Shown here piece after piece: positions 36,701-48,800 of a stretch of DNA of 64,000 nt. This DNA is from Apostichopus japonicus (taxonomy: Eukaryota; Echinodermata; Holothuroidea; Aspidochirotida; Stichopodidae). How positions within the stretch are numbered: the first letter of the stretch is position 1; each line of letters starts with the position of its first letter. The stretch covers positions 77,001 through 141,000 of the forward strand of contig NC_092580.1 in NCBI RefSeq assembly GCF_037975245.1, given 5' to 3'. The translations under genes were made by a program, and so were the position numbers. The notes beneath the pieces were generated by a model. It was not told the DNA's origin and did no database searches. It saw only the letters and a program-made list of their open reading frames with translations.

Positions 36701-38900
36701 CAGGTGGGGGCAGTTTGCTTTTGTCGCGATCTGGTACGGTCTCTGGAACTTTAAGTATTAGAAACTAAAATAGATTTATATCAACTGCTGTCGTGGCGCG
36801 GTTGGTTGCTCTGTACCTCGAGAGCGTGACGTATTTTGGATCGCGGGCTCGAGACCAGGTGGGGGCAGTTTGCTTTTGTCGCGATCTTATACGGTCTCTG
36901 GGAACTTTAAGTATTAGAAACGAACATAGATTTATATCAACTGCTGTCGTGGCGCGGTTGGTTGCTCTGTACCTCGAGAGCGTGACGTATTTTGGATCGC
37001 GGGCTCGAGACCAGGTGGGGGCAGTTTGCTTTTGCCGCGATCTTATACGGTCTCTGGGAACTTTAAGTATTAGAAACGAACATAGATTTATATCAACTGC
37101 TGTCGTGGCGCGGTTGGTTGCTCTGTACCTCGAGAGCGTGACGATTTTTGGATCGCGGGCTCGAGACCAGGTGGGGGCAGTTTGCTTTTGCCGCGATCTC
37201 ATACGGTCTCTGGGAACTTTAAGTATTAGAAACGAACATAGATTTATATCAACTGCTGTCGTGGCGCGGTTGGTTGTGCTCTGTACCTCGAGAGCGTGAC
37301 GTATTTTGGATCGCGGGCTCGAGACCAGGTGGGGGCAGTTTGCTTTTGCCGCGATCTCATACGGTCTCTGGAACTTTAAGTATTAGAAAAGAACATAGAT
37401 TTATATCAACTGCTGTCGTGGCGCGGTTGGTTGCTCTGTACCTCGAGAGCGTGACGTATTTTGGATCGCGGGCTCGAGACCAGGTGGGGGCAGTTTGCTT
37501 TTTCCGCGATCTCATACGGTCTCTGGAACTTTAAGTATTAGAAACGAACATAGATTTATATCAACTGCTGTCGTGGCGCGGTTGGTTGCTCTGTACCTCG
37601 AGAGCGTGACGTATTTTGGATCGCGGGCTCGAGACCAGGTGGGGGCAGTTTGCTTTTGCCGCGATCTTATACGGTCTCTGGGAACTTTAAGTATTAGAAA
37701 CGAACATAGATTTATATCAACTGCTGTCGTGGCGCGGTTGGTTGCTCTGTACCTCGAGAGCGTGACGTATTTTGGATCGCGGGCTCGAGACCAGGTGGGG
37801 GCAGTATGCTTTTGCCGCGATCTTGTACGGTCTCGGGAACTTTAAGTATTAGAAACGAACATAGATTTATATCAACTGCTGTCGTGGCGCGGTTGGTTGC
37901 TCTGTAACTCGAGAGCGTGACGTATTTTGGATCGCGGGCTCGAGACCAGGTGGGGGCAGTTTGCTTTTGCCGCGATCTCATACCGTCTCTGGGAACTTTA
38001 AGTATTAGAAACTAACATAGATTTATATCAACTGCTGTCGTGGCGCGGTTGGTTGCTCTGTACCTCGAGAGCGTGACGTATTTTGGATCGCGGGCTCGAG
38101 GCCAGGTGGGGGCAGTTTGCCTTTGCCGCGATCTCATACGGTCTCTGGGAACTTTAAGTATTAGAAACGAACATAGATTTATATCAACTGCTGTCGTGGC
38201 GCGGTTGGTTGCTCTGTACCTCGAGAGCGTGACGTATTTTGGATCGCGGGCTCGAGACCAGGTGGGGGCAGTTTGCTTTTGCCGCGATCTCATACGGTCT
38301 TTGGAACTTTAAGTATTAGAAAAGAACATAGATTTATATCAACTGCTGTCGTGGCGCGGTTGGTTGCTCTGTACCTCGAGAGCGTGACGTATTTTGGATC
38401 GCGGGCTCGAGACCAGGTGGGGGCAGTTTGCTTTTGCCGCGATCTCATACGGTCTCTGGAACTTTAAGTATTAGAAACGAACATAGATTTATATCAACTG
38501 CTGTCGTGGCGCGGTTGGTTGCTCTGTACCTCGAGAGCGTGACGTATTTTGGATCGCGGGCTCGAGACCAGGTGGGGGCAGTATGCTTTTGCCGCGATCT
38601 TGTACGGTCTCGGGAACTTTAAGTATTAGAAACGAACATAGATTTATATCAACTGCTGTCGTGGCGCGGTTGGTTGCTCTGTACCTCGAGAGCGTGACGT
38701 ATTTTGGATCGCGGGCTCGAGACCAGGTGGGGGCAGTTTGCTTTTGCCGCGATCTCATACGGTCTCTGAAACTTTAAGTATTAGAAACGAACATAGATTT
38801 ATATCAACTGCTGTCGTGGCGCGGTTGGTTGCTCTGTAACTCGAGAGCGTGACGTATTTTGGATTTTGGATCGCGGGCTCGAGACCAGGTGGGGGCAGTT
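24750..38900 (+). repeat. Satellite block with irregular 5- to 14-mer higher-order repeats marked by GCAGTATGC
   Basis: The GCAGTATGC variant, linked to CTTGTACGGTCTCGGGAAC, occurs with its ATG at 25684, 26460, 27702, 29879, 31279, 32676, 33917, 35781, 37806 and 38583. The spacings are 776, 1242, 2177, 1400, 1397, 1241, 1864, 2025 and 777 bp, that is 5, 8, 14, 9, 9, 8, 12, 13 and 5 monomers. The next monomer usually carries CATACCGTCTCTGGG. Other marks are ATTAGAAAAGAAC, GACGATTTTTGG in place of GACGTATTTTGG, GATGTATTTTGG, and TTTTGTCGCGATCTGG followed by GAAACTAA. Confidence 0.85.
38856..38869 (+). repeat. 7-bp tandem duplication inside one monomer
   Basis: ATTTTGG occurs twice in tandem (38856-38862 and 38863-38869), lengthening the variable-arm section of this monomer by 7 bp. 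I saw it in no other copy, so it looks like a recent slippage event that has not spread. Confidence 0.9.
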
Positions 38901-41900
38901 TGCTTTTGCCGCGATCTTATACGGTCTCTGGGAACTTTAAGTATTAGAAACGAACATAGATTTATATCAACTGCTGTCGTGGCGCGGTTGGTTGCTCTGT
39001 AACTCGAGAGCGTGACGTATTTTGGATCGCGGGCTCGAGACCAGGTGGGGGCAGTTTGCTTTTGCCGCGATCTCATACGGTCTCTGGGAACTTTAAGTAT
39101 TAGAAACGAACATAGATGTATATCAACTGCTGTCGTGGCGCGGTTGGTTGCTCTGTACCTCGAGAGCGTGACGTATTTTGGATCGCGGGCTCGAGACCAG
39201 GTGGGGGCAGTTTGCTTTTGCCGCGATCTCATACGGTCTCTGGGAACTTTAAGTATTAGAAACGAACATAGATTTATATCAACTGCTGTCGTGGCGCGGT
39301 TGGTTGCTCTGTACCTCGAGAGCGTGACGTATTTTGGATCGCGGGCTCGAGACCAGGTGGGGCAGTTTGCTTTTGCCGCGATCTCATACGGTCTCTGGGA
39401 ACTTTAAGTATTAGAAACGAACATAGATTTATATCAACTGCTGTCGTGGCGCGGTTGGTTGCTCTGTACCTCGAGAGCGTGACGTATTTTGGATCGCGGG
39501 CTCGAGACCAGGTGGGGACAGTTTGCTTTTGCCGCGATCTTATACGGTCTCTGGGAACTTTAAGTATTAGAAACGAACATAGATTTATATCAACTGCTGT
39601 CGTGGCGCGGTTGGTTGCTCTGTACCTCGAGAGCGTGACGTATTTTGGATCGCGGGCTCGAGACCAGGTGGGGGCAGTTTGCTTTTGCCGCGATCTGGTC
39701 CGGTCTCTGGAACTTTAAGTATTAGAAACGAACATAGATTTATATCAACTGCTGTCGTGGCGCGGTTGGTTGCTCTGTACCTCGAGAGCGTGACGTATTT
39801 TGGATCGCGGGCTCGAGACCAGGTGGGGGCAGTTTGCTTTTGCCGCGATCTGGTCCGGTCTCTGGGAACTTTAAGTATAAGAAACGAACATAGATTTATA
39901 TCAACTGCTGTCGTGGCGCGGTTGGTTGCTCTGTACCTCGAGAGCGTGACGATTTTTGGATCGCGGACTCGAGACCAGGTGGGGGCAGTTTGCTTTTTCC
40001 GCGATCTCATACGGTCTCTGGGAACTTTAAGTATTAGAAACGAACATAGATTTATATCAACTGCTGTCGTGGCGCGGTTGGTTGCTCTGTACCTCGAGAG
40101 CGTGACGTATTTTGGATCGCGGGCTCGAGACCAGGTGGGGGCAGTTTGCTTTTTCCGCGATCTCATACGGTCTCTGGAACTTTAAGTATTAGAAACGAAC
40201 ATAGATTTATATCAACTGCTGTCGTGGCGCGGTTGGTTGCTCTGTACCTCGAGAGCGTGACGTATTTTGGATCGCGGGCTCGAGACCAGGTGGGGGCAGT
40301 TTGCTTTTGCCGCGATCTAATACGGTCTATGGGAACTTTAAGTATTAGAAACGAACATAGATTTATATCAACTGCTGTCGTGGCGCGGTTGGTTGCTCTG
40401 TACCTCGAGAGCGTGACGTATTTTGGATCGCGGGCTGGAGACCAGGTGGTTGCAGTTTGCTTTTGCCGCGATCTTATACGGTCTCTGGGAACTTTAAGTA
40501 TTAGAAACGAACATAGATTTATATCAACTGCTGTCGTGGCGCGGTTGGTTGCTCTGTACCTCGAGAGCGTGACGTATTTTGGATCGCGGGCTCGAGACCA
40601 GGTGGGGCAGTTTGCTTTTGCCGCGATCTTATACGGCCCCTGGAACTTTAAGTATTAGATACGAACATAGATTTATATCAACTGCTGTCGTGGCGCGGTT
40701 GGTTGCTCTGTACCTCGAGAGCGTGACGTATTTTGGATCGCGGGCTCGAGACCAGGTGGGGGCAGTTTGCTTTTGCCGCGATCTCATACGGTCTCTGGAA
40801 CTTTAAGTATTAGAAACGAACATAGATTTATATCAACTGCTGTCGTGGCGCGGTTGGTTGCTCTGTACCTCGAGAGCGTGACGTATTTTGGATCGCGGGC
40901 TCTAGACCAGGTGGGGGCAGTTTGCTTTTGCCGCGATCTCATACGGTCTCTGGGAACTTTAAGTATTAGAAACGAACATAGATTTATATCAACTGCTGTC
41001 GTGGCGCGGTTGGTTGCTCTGTACCTCGAGAGCGTGACGATTTTTGGATCGCGGACTCGAGACCAGGTGGGGGCAGTTTGCTTTTGCCGCGATCTCATAC
41101 GGTCTCTGGGAACTTTAAGTATTAGAAACGAACTTAGATTTATATCAACTGCTGTCGTGGCGCGGTTGGTTGCTCTGTAACTCGAGAGCGTGACGTATTT
41201 TGGATCGCGGGCTCGAGACCAGGTGGGGGCAGTTTGCTTTTGCCGCGATCTTATACGGTCTCTGGGAACTTTAAGTATTAGAAACGAACATAGATTTATA
41301 TCAACTGCTGTCGTGGCGCGGTTGGTTGCTCTGTAACTCGAGAGCGTGACGTATTTTGGATCGCGGGCTCGAGACCAGGTGGGGGCAGTTTGCTTTTGCC
41401 GCGATCTTATACGGTCTCTGGGAACTTTAAGTATTAGAAACGAACATAGATTTATATCAACTGCTGTCGTGGCGCGGTTGGTTGCTCTGTAACTCGAGAG
41501 CGTGACGTATTTTGGATCGCGGGCTCGAGACCAGGTGGGGGCAGTTTGCTTTTGCCGCGATCTTATACGGTCTCTGGGAACTTTAAGTATTAGAAACGAA
41601 CATAGATTTATATCAACTGCTGTCGTGGCGCGGTTGGTTGCTCTGTAACTCGAGAGCGTGACGTATTTTGGATCGCGGGCTCGAGACCAGGTGGGGGCAG
41701 TTTGCTTTTGCCGCGATCTCATACGGTCTCTGGGAACTTTAAGTATTAGAAACGAACATAGATGTATATCAACTGCTGTCGTGGCGCGGTTGGTTGCTCT
41801 GTACCTCGAGAGCGTGACGTATTTTGGATCGCGGGCTCGAGACCAGGTGGGGGCAGTTTGCTTTTGCCGCGATCTCATACGGTCTCTGGGAACTTTAAGT

Positions 41901-44900
41901 ATTAGAAACGAACATAGATTTATATCAACTGCTGTCGTGGCGCGGTTGGTTGCTCTGTACCTCGAGAGCGTGACGTATTTTGGATCGCGGGCTCGAGACC
42001 AGGTGGGGCAGTTTGCTTTTGCCGCGATCTCATACGGTCTCTGGGAACTTTAAGTATTAGAAACGAACATAGATTTATATCAACTGCTGTCGTGGCGCGG
42101 TTGGTTGCTCTGTACCTCGAGAGCGTGACGTATTTTGGATCGCGGGCTCGAGACCAGGTGGGGACAGTTTGCTTTTGCCGCGATCTTATACGGTCTCTGG
42201 GAACTTTAAGTATTAGAAACGAACATAGATTTATATCAACTGCTGTCGTGGCGCGGTTGGTTGCTCTGTACCTCGAGAGCGTGACGTATTTTGGATCGCG
42301 GGCTCGAGACCAGGTGGGGGCAGTTTGCTTTTGCCGCGATCTTATACGGTCTCTGGGAACTTTAAGTATTAGAAACGAACATAGATTTATATCAACTGCT
42401 GTCGTGGCGCGGTTGGTTGCTCTGTACCTCGAGAGCGTGACGTATTTTGGATCGCGGGCTCGAGACCAGGTGGGGGCAGTTTGCTTTTGCCGCGATCTGG
42501 TCCGGTCTCTGGAACTTTAAGTATTAGAAACGAACATAGATTTATATCAACTGCTGTCGTGGCGCGGTTGGTTGCTCTGTACCTCGAGAGCGTGACGTAT
42601 TTTGGATCGCGGGCTCGAGACCAGGTGGGGGCAGTTTGCTTTTGCCGCGATCTGGTCCGGTCTCTGGGAACTTTAAGTATAAGAAACGAACATAGATTTA
42701 TATCAACTGCTGTCGTGGCGCGGTTGGTTGCTCTGTACCTCGAGAGCGTGACGATTTTTGGATCGCGGACTCGAGACCAGGTGGGGGCAGTTTGCTTTTT
42801 CCGCGATCTCATACGGTCTCTGGGAACTTTAAGTATTAGAAACGAACATAGATTTATATCAACTGCTGTCGTGGCGCGGTTGGTTGCTCTGTACCTCGAG
42901 AGCGTGACGATTTTTGGATCGCGGACTCGAGACCAGGTGGGGGCAGTTTGCTTTTTCCGCGATCTCATACGGTCTCTGGGAACTTTAAGTATTAGAAACG
43001 AACATAGATTTATATCAACTGCTGTCGTGGCGCGGTTGGTTGCTCTGTACCTCGAGAGCGTGACGTATTTTGGATCGCGGGCTCGAGACCAGGTGGGGGC
43101 AGTTTGCTTTTTCCGCGATCTCATACGGTCTCTGGAACTTTAAGTATTAGAAACGAACATAGATTTATATCAACTGCTGTCGTGGCGCGGTTGGTTGCTC
43201 TGTACCTCGAGAGCGTGACGTATTTTGGATCGCGGGCTCGAGACCAGGTGGGGGCAGTTTGCTTTTGCCGCGATCTAATACGGTCTATGGGAACTTTAAG
43301 TATTAGAAACGAACATAGATTTATATCAACTGCTGTCGTGGCGCGGTTGGTTGCTCTGTACCTCGAGAGCGTGACGTATTTTGGATCGCGGGCTGGAGAC
43401 CAGGTGGTTGCAGTTTGCTTTTGCCGCGATCTTATACGGTCTCTGGGAACTTTAAGTATTAGAAACGAACATAGATTTATATCAACTGCTGTCGTGGCGC
43501 GGTTGGTTGCTCTGTACCTCGAGAGCGTGACGTATTTTGGATCGCGGGCTCGAGACCAGGTGGGGCAGTTTGCTTTTGCCGCGATCTTATACGGCCCCTG
43601 GAACTTTAAGTATTAGATACGAACATAGATTTATATCAACTGCTGTCGTGGCGCGGTTGGTTGCTCTGTACCTCGAGAGCGTGACGTATTTTGGATCGCG
43701 GGCTCGAGACCAGGTGGGGGCAGTTTGCTTTTGCCGCGATCTCATACGGTCTCTGGAACTTTAAGTATTAGAAACGAACATAGATTTATATCAACTGCTG
43801 TCGTGGCGCGGTTGGTTGCTCTGTACCTCGAGAGCGTGACGTATTTTGGATCGCGGGCTCTAGACCAGGTGGGGGCAGTTTGCTTTTGCCGCGATCTCAT
43901 ACGGTCTCTGGGAACTTTAAGTATTAGAAACGAACATAGATTTATATCAACTGCTGTCGTGGCGCGGTTGGTTGCTCTGTACCTCGAGAGCGTGACGATT
44001 TTTGGATCGCGGACTCGAGACCAGGTGGGGGCAGTTTGCTTTTGCCGCGATCTCATACGGTCTCTGGGAACTTTAAGTATTAGAAACGAACATAGATTTA
44101 TATCAACTGCTGTCGTGGCGCGGTTGGTTGCTCTGTACCTCGAGAGCGTGACGTATTTTGGATCGCGGGCTCGAGACCAGGTGGGGGCAGTTTGCTTTTG
44201 CCGCGATCTAATACGGTCTCTGGAACTTTAAGTATTAGAAACGAACATAGATTTATATCAACTGCTGTCGTGGCGCGGTTGGTTGCTCTGTACCTCGAGA
44301 GCGTGACGTATTTTGGATCGCGGGCTCGAGACCAGGTGGGGCAGTTTGCTTTTGCCGCGATCTTATACGGCCCCTGGAACTTTAAGTATTAGAAACGAAC
44401 TTAGATTTATATCAACTGCTGTCGTGGCGCGGTTGGTTGCTCTGTACCTCGAGAGCGTGACGTATTTTGGATCGCGGGCTCGAGACCAGGTGGGGGCAGT
44501 TTGCTTTTGCCGCGATCTTATACGGTCTCTGGGAACTTTAAGTATTAGAAACGAACATAGATTTATATCAACTGCTGTCGTGGCGCGGTTGGTTGCTCTG
44601 TACCTCGAGAGCGTGACGTATTTTGGATCGCGGGCTCGAGACCAGGTGGGGGCAGTTTGCTTTTGCCGCGATCTTATACGGTCTCTGGGAACTTTAAGTA
44701 TTAGAAACGAACATAGATTTATATCAACTGCTGTCGTGGCGCGGTTGGTTGCTCTGTACCTCGAGAGCGTGACGTATTTTGGATCGCGGGCTCGAGACCA
44801 AGTGGGGCAGTTTGCTTTTGCCGCGATCTTATACGGTCTCTGGGAACTTTAAGTATTAGAAACGAACATAGATTTATATCAACTGCTGTCGTGGCGCGGT

Positions 44901-47900
44901 TGGTTGCTCTGTACCTCGAGAGCGTGACGTATTTTGGATCGCGGGCTCGAGACCAAGTGGGGCAGTTTGCTTTTGCCGCGATCTTATACGGCCCCTGGAA
45001 CTTTAAGTATTAGAAACGAACATAGATTTATATCAACTGCTGTCGTGGCGCGGTTGGTTGCTCTGTACCTCGAGAGCGTGACGTATTTTGGATCGCGGGC
45101 TCGAGACCAGGTGGGGGCAGTTTGCTTTTGCCGCGATCTGGTCCGGTCTCTGGAACTTTAAGTATTAGAAACGAACATAGATTTATATCAACTGCTGTCG
45201 TGGCGCGGTTGGTTGCTCTGTACCTCGAGAGCGTGACGTATTTTGGATCGCGGGCTCGAGACCAGGTGGGGGCAGTTTGCTTTTGCCGCGATCTGGTACG
45301 GTCTCTGGGAACTTTAAGTATTAGAAACGAACATAGATTTATATCAACTGCTGTCGTGGCGCGGTTGGTTGCTCTGTACCTCGAGAGCGTGACGTATTTT
45401 GGATCGCGGGCTCGAGACCAGGTGGGGGCAGTTTGCTTTTGCCGCGATCTCGTACGGTCTCTGGGAACTTTAAGTATTAGAAACGAACATAGATTTATAT
45501 CAACTGCTGTCGTGGCGCGGTTGGTTGCTCTGTACCTCGAGAGCGTGATGTATTTTGGATCGCGGGCTCGAGACCAGGTGGGGCAGTTTGCTTTTGCCGC
45601 GATCTCATACGGTCTCTGGGAACTTTAAGTATTAGAAACGAACATAGATTTATATCAACTGCTGTCGTGGCGCGGTTGGTTGCTCTGTAACTCGAGAGCG
45701 TGACGTATTTTGGATCGCGGGCTCGAGACCAGGTGGGGGCAGTTTGCTTTTGCCGCGATCTTATACGGTCTCTGGGAACTTTAAGTATTAGAAACGAACA
45801 TAGATTTATATCAACTGCTGTCGTGGCGCGGTTGGTTGCTCTGTAACTCGAGAGCGTGACGTATTTTGGATCGCGGGCTCGAGACCAAGTGGGGGCAGTT
45901 TGCTTTTGCCGCGATCTTATACGGTCTCTGGGAACTTTAAGTATTAGAAACGAACATAGATTTATATCAACTGCTGTCGTGGCGCGGTTGGTTGCTCTGT
46001 AACTCGAGAGCGTGACGTATTTTGGATCGCGGGCTCGAGACCAGGTGGGGGCAGTTTGCTTTTGCCGCGATCTTATACGGTCTCTGGGAACTTTAAGTAT
46101 TAGAAACGAACATAGATTTATATCAACTGCTGTCGTGGCGCGGTTGGTTGCTCTGTAACTCGAGAGCGTGACGTATTTTGGATCGCGGGCTCGAGACCAG
46201 GTGGGGGCAGTTTGCTTTTGCCGCGATCTCATACGGTCTCTGGGAACTTTAAGTATTAGAAACGAACATAGATGTATATCAACTGCTGTCGTGGCGCGGT
46301 TGGTTGCTCTGTACCTCGAGAGCGTGACGTATTTTGGATCGCGGGCTCGAGACCAGGTGGGGGCAGTTTGCTTTTGCCGCGATCTCATACGGTCTCTGGG
46401 AACTTTAAGTATTAGAAACGAACATAGATTTATATCAACTGCTGTCGTGGCGCGGTTGGTTGCTCTGTACCTCGAGAGCGTGACGTATTTTGGATCGCGG
46501 GCTCGAGACCAGGTGGGGCAGTTTGCTTTTGCCGCGATCTCATACGGTCTCTGGGAACTTTAAGTATTAGAAACGAACATAGATTTATATCAACTGCTGT
46601 CGTGGCGCGGTTGGTTGCTCTGTACCTCGAGAGCGTGACGTATTTTGGATCGCGGGCTCGAGACCAGGTGGGGGCAGTTTGCTTTTGCCGCGATCTTATA
46701 CGGTCTCTGGGAACTTTAAGTATTAGAAACGAACATAGATTTATATCAACTGCTGTCGTGGCGCGGTTGGTTGCTCTGTACCTCGAGAGCGTGACGTATT
46801 TTGGATCGCGGGCTCGAGACCAGGTGGGGGCAGTTTGCTTTTGCCGCGATCTGGTCCGGTCTCTGGAACTTTAAGTATTAGAAACGAACATAGATTTATA
46901 TCAACTGCTGTCGTGGCGCGGTTGGTTGCTCTGTACCTCGAGAGCGTGACGTATTTTGGATCGCGGGCTCGAGACCAGGTGGGGGCAGTTTGCTTTTGCC
47001 GCGATCTGGTCCGGTCTCTGGAACTTTAAGTATTAGAAACGAACATAGATTTATATCAACTGCTGTCGTGGCGCGGTTGGTTGCTCTGTACCTCGAGAGC
47101 GTGACGTATTTTGGATCGCGGGCTCGAGACCAGGTGGGGGCAGTTTGCTTTTGCCGCGATCTGGTCCGGTCTCTGGGAACTTTAAGTATAAGAAACGAAC
47201 ATAGATTTATATCAACTGCTGTCGTGGCGCGGTTGGTTGCTCTGTACCTCGAGAGCGTGACGATTTTTGGATCGCGGACTCGAGACCAGGTGGGGGCAGT
47301 TTGCTTTTTCCGCGATCTCATACGGTCTCTGGGAACTTTAAGTATTAGAAACGAACATAGATTTATATCAACTGCTGTCGTGGCGCGGTTGGTTGCTCTG
47401 TACCTCGAGAGCGTGACGTATTTTGGATCGCGGGCTCGAGACCAGGTGGGGGCAGTTTGCTTTTTCCGCGATCTCATACGGTCTCTGGAACTTTAAGTAT
47501 TAGAAACGAACATAGATTTATATCAACTGCTGTCGTGGCGCGGTTGGTTGCTCTGTACCTCGAGAGCGTGACGTATTTTGGATCGCGGGCTGGAGACCAG
47601 GTGGGGGCAGTTTGCTTTTGCCGCGATCTAATACGGTCTATGGGAACTTTAAGTATTAGAAACGAACATAGATTTATATCAACTGCTGTCGTGGCGCGGT
47701 TGGTTGCTCTGTACCTCGAGAGCGTGACGTATTTTGGATCGCGGGCTCGAGACCAGGTGGGGCAGTTTGCTTTTGCCGCGATCTTATACGGCCCCTGGAA
47801 CTTTAAGTATTAGATACGAACATAGATTTATATCAACTGCTGTCGTGGCGCGGTTGGTTGCTCTGTACCTCGAGAGCGTGACGTATTTTGGATCGCGGGC

Positions 47901-48800
47901 TCGAGACCAGGTGGGGGCAGTTTGCTTTTGCCGCGATCTCATACGGTCTCTGGAACTTTAAGTATTAGAAACGAACATAGATTTATATCAACTGCTGTCG
48001 TGGCGCGGTTGGTTGCTCTGTACCTCGAGAGCGTGACGTATTTTGGATCGCGGGCTCTAGACCAGGTGGGGGCAGTTTGCTTTTGCCGCGATCTCATACG
48101 GTCTCTGGGAACTTTAAGTATTAGAAACGAACATAGATTTATATCAACTGCTGTCGTGGCGCGGTTGGTTGCTCTGTACCTCGAGAGCGTGACGATTTTT
48201 GGATCGCGGACTCGAGACCAGGTGGGGGCAGTTTGCTTTTGCCGCGATCTCATACGGTCTCTGGGAACTTTAAGTATTAGAAACGAACATAGATTTATAT
48301 CAACTGCTGTCGTGGCGCGGTTGGTTGCTCTGTACCTCGAGAGCGTGACGTATTTTGGATCGCGGGCTCGAGACCAGGTGGGGGCAGTTTGCTTTTGCCG
48401 CGATCTCATACGGTCTCTGGAACTTTAAGTATTAGAAACGAACATAGATTTATATCAACTGCTGTCGTGGCGCGGTTGGTTGCTCTGTACCTCGAGAGCG
48501 TGACGTATTTTGGATCGCGGGCTCGAGACCAGGTGGGGCAGTTTGCTTTTGCCGCGATCTTATACGGCCCCTGGAACTTTAAGTATTAGAAACGAACTTA
48601 GATTTATATCAACTGCTGTCGTGGCGCGGTTGGTTGCTCTGTACCTCGAGAGCGTGACGTATTTTGGATCGCGGGCTCGAGACCAGGTGGGGGCAGTTTG
48701 CTTTTGCCGCGATCTCATACGGTCTCTGGGAACTTTAAGTATTAGAAACGAACATAGATTTATATCAACTGCTGTCGTGGCGCGGTTGGTTGCTCTGTAC
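38900..48800 (+). repeat. Three related large satellite blocks (shifts 2646 to 4510 bp)
   Basis: Rare marks occur three times in the same order: CATAGATGTATATC (39116, 41762, 46272), TCTGGTCCGG clusters (near 39695, 42497, 46853), GTATAAGAAACG (39884, 42677, 47187), GGCTGGAGACC (40435, 43393, 47590) and GGCTCTAGACC (40900, 43858, 48055). Shifts between blocks vary by whole monomers: 2646 and 4510 bp on the left, 2958 and 4197 bp on the right. Runs of four tandem GTAACTCGAG units (41179-41647 and 45688-46156, each 156 bp apart) precede the second and third blocks; the first has only two. Confidence 0.85.

Noticed and set aside
40784-41878. Reverse-strand 364-codon open frame as a gene
   Set aside because: It exists only because seven monomers in a row keep frame. 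Its ATG is the complement of the variable CTCATACGG tail, and the same peptide appears in every such run.
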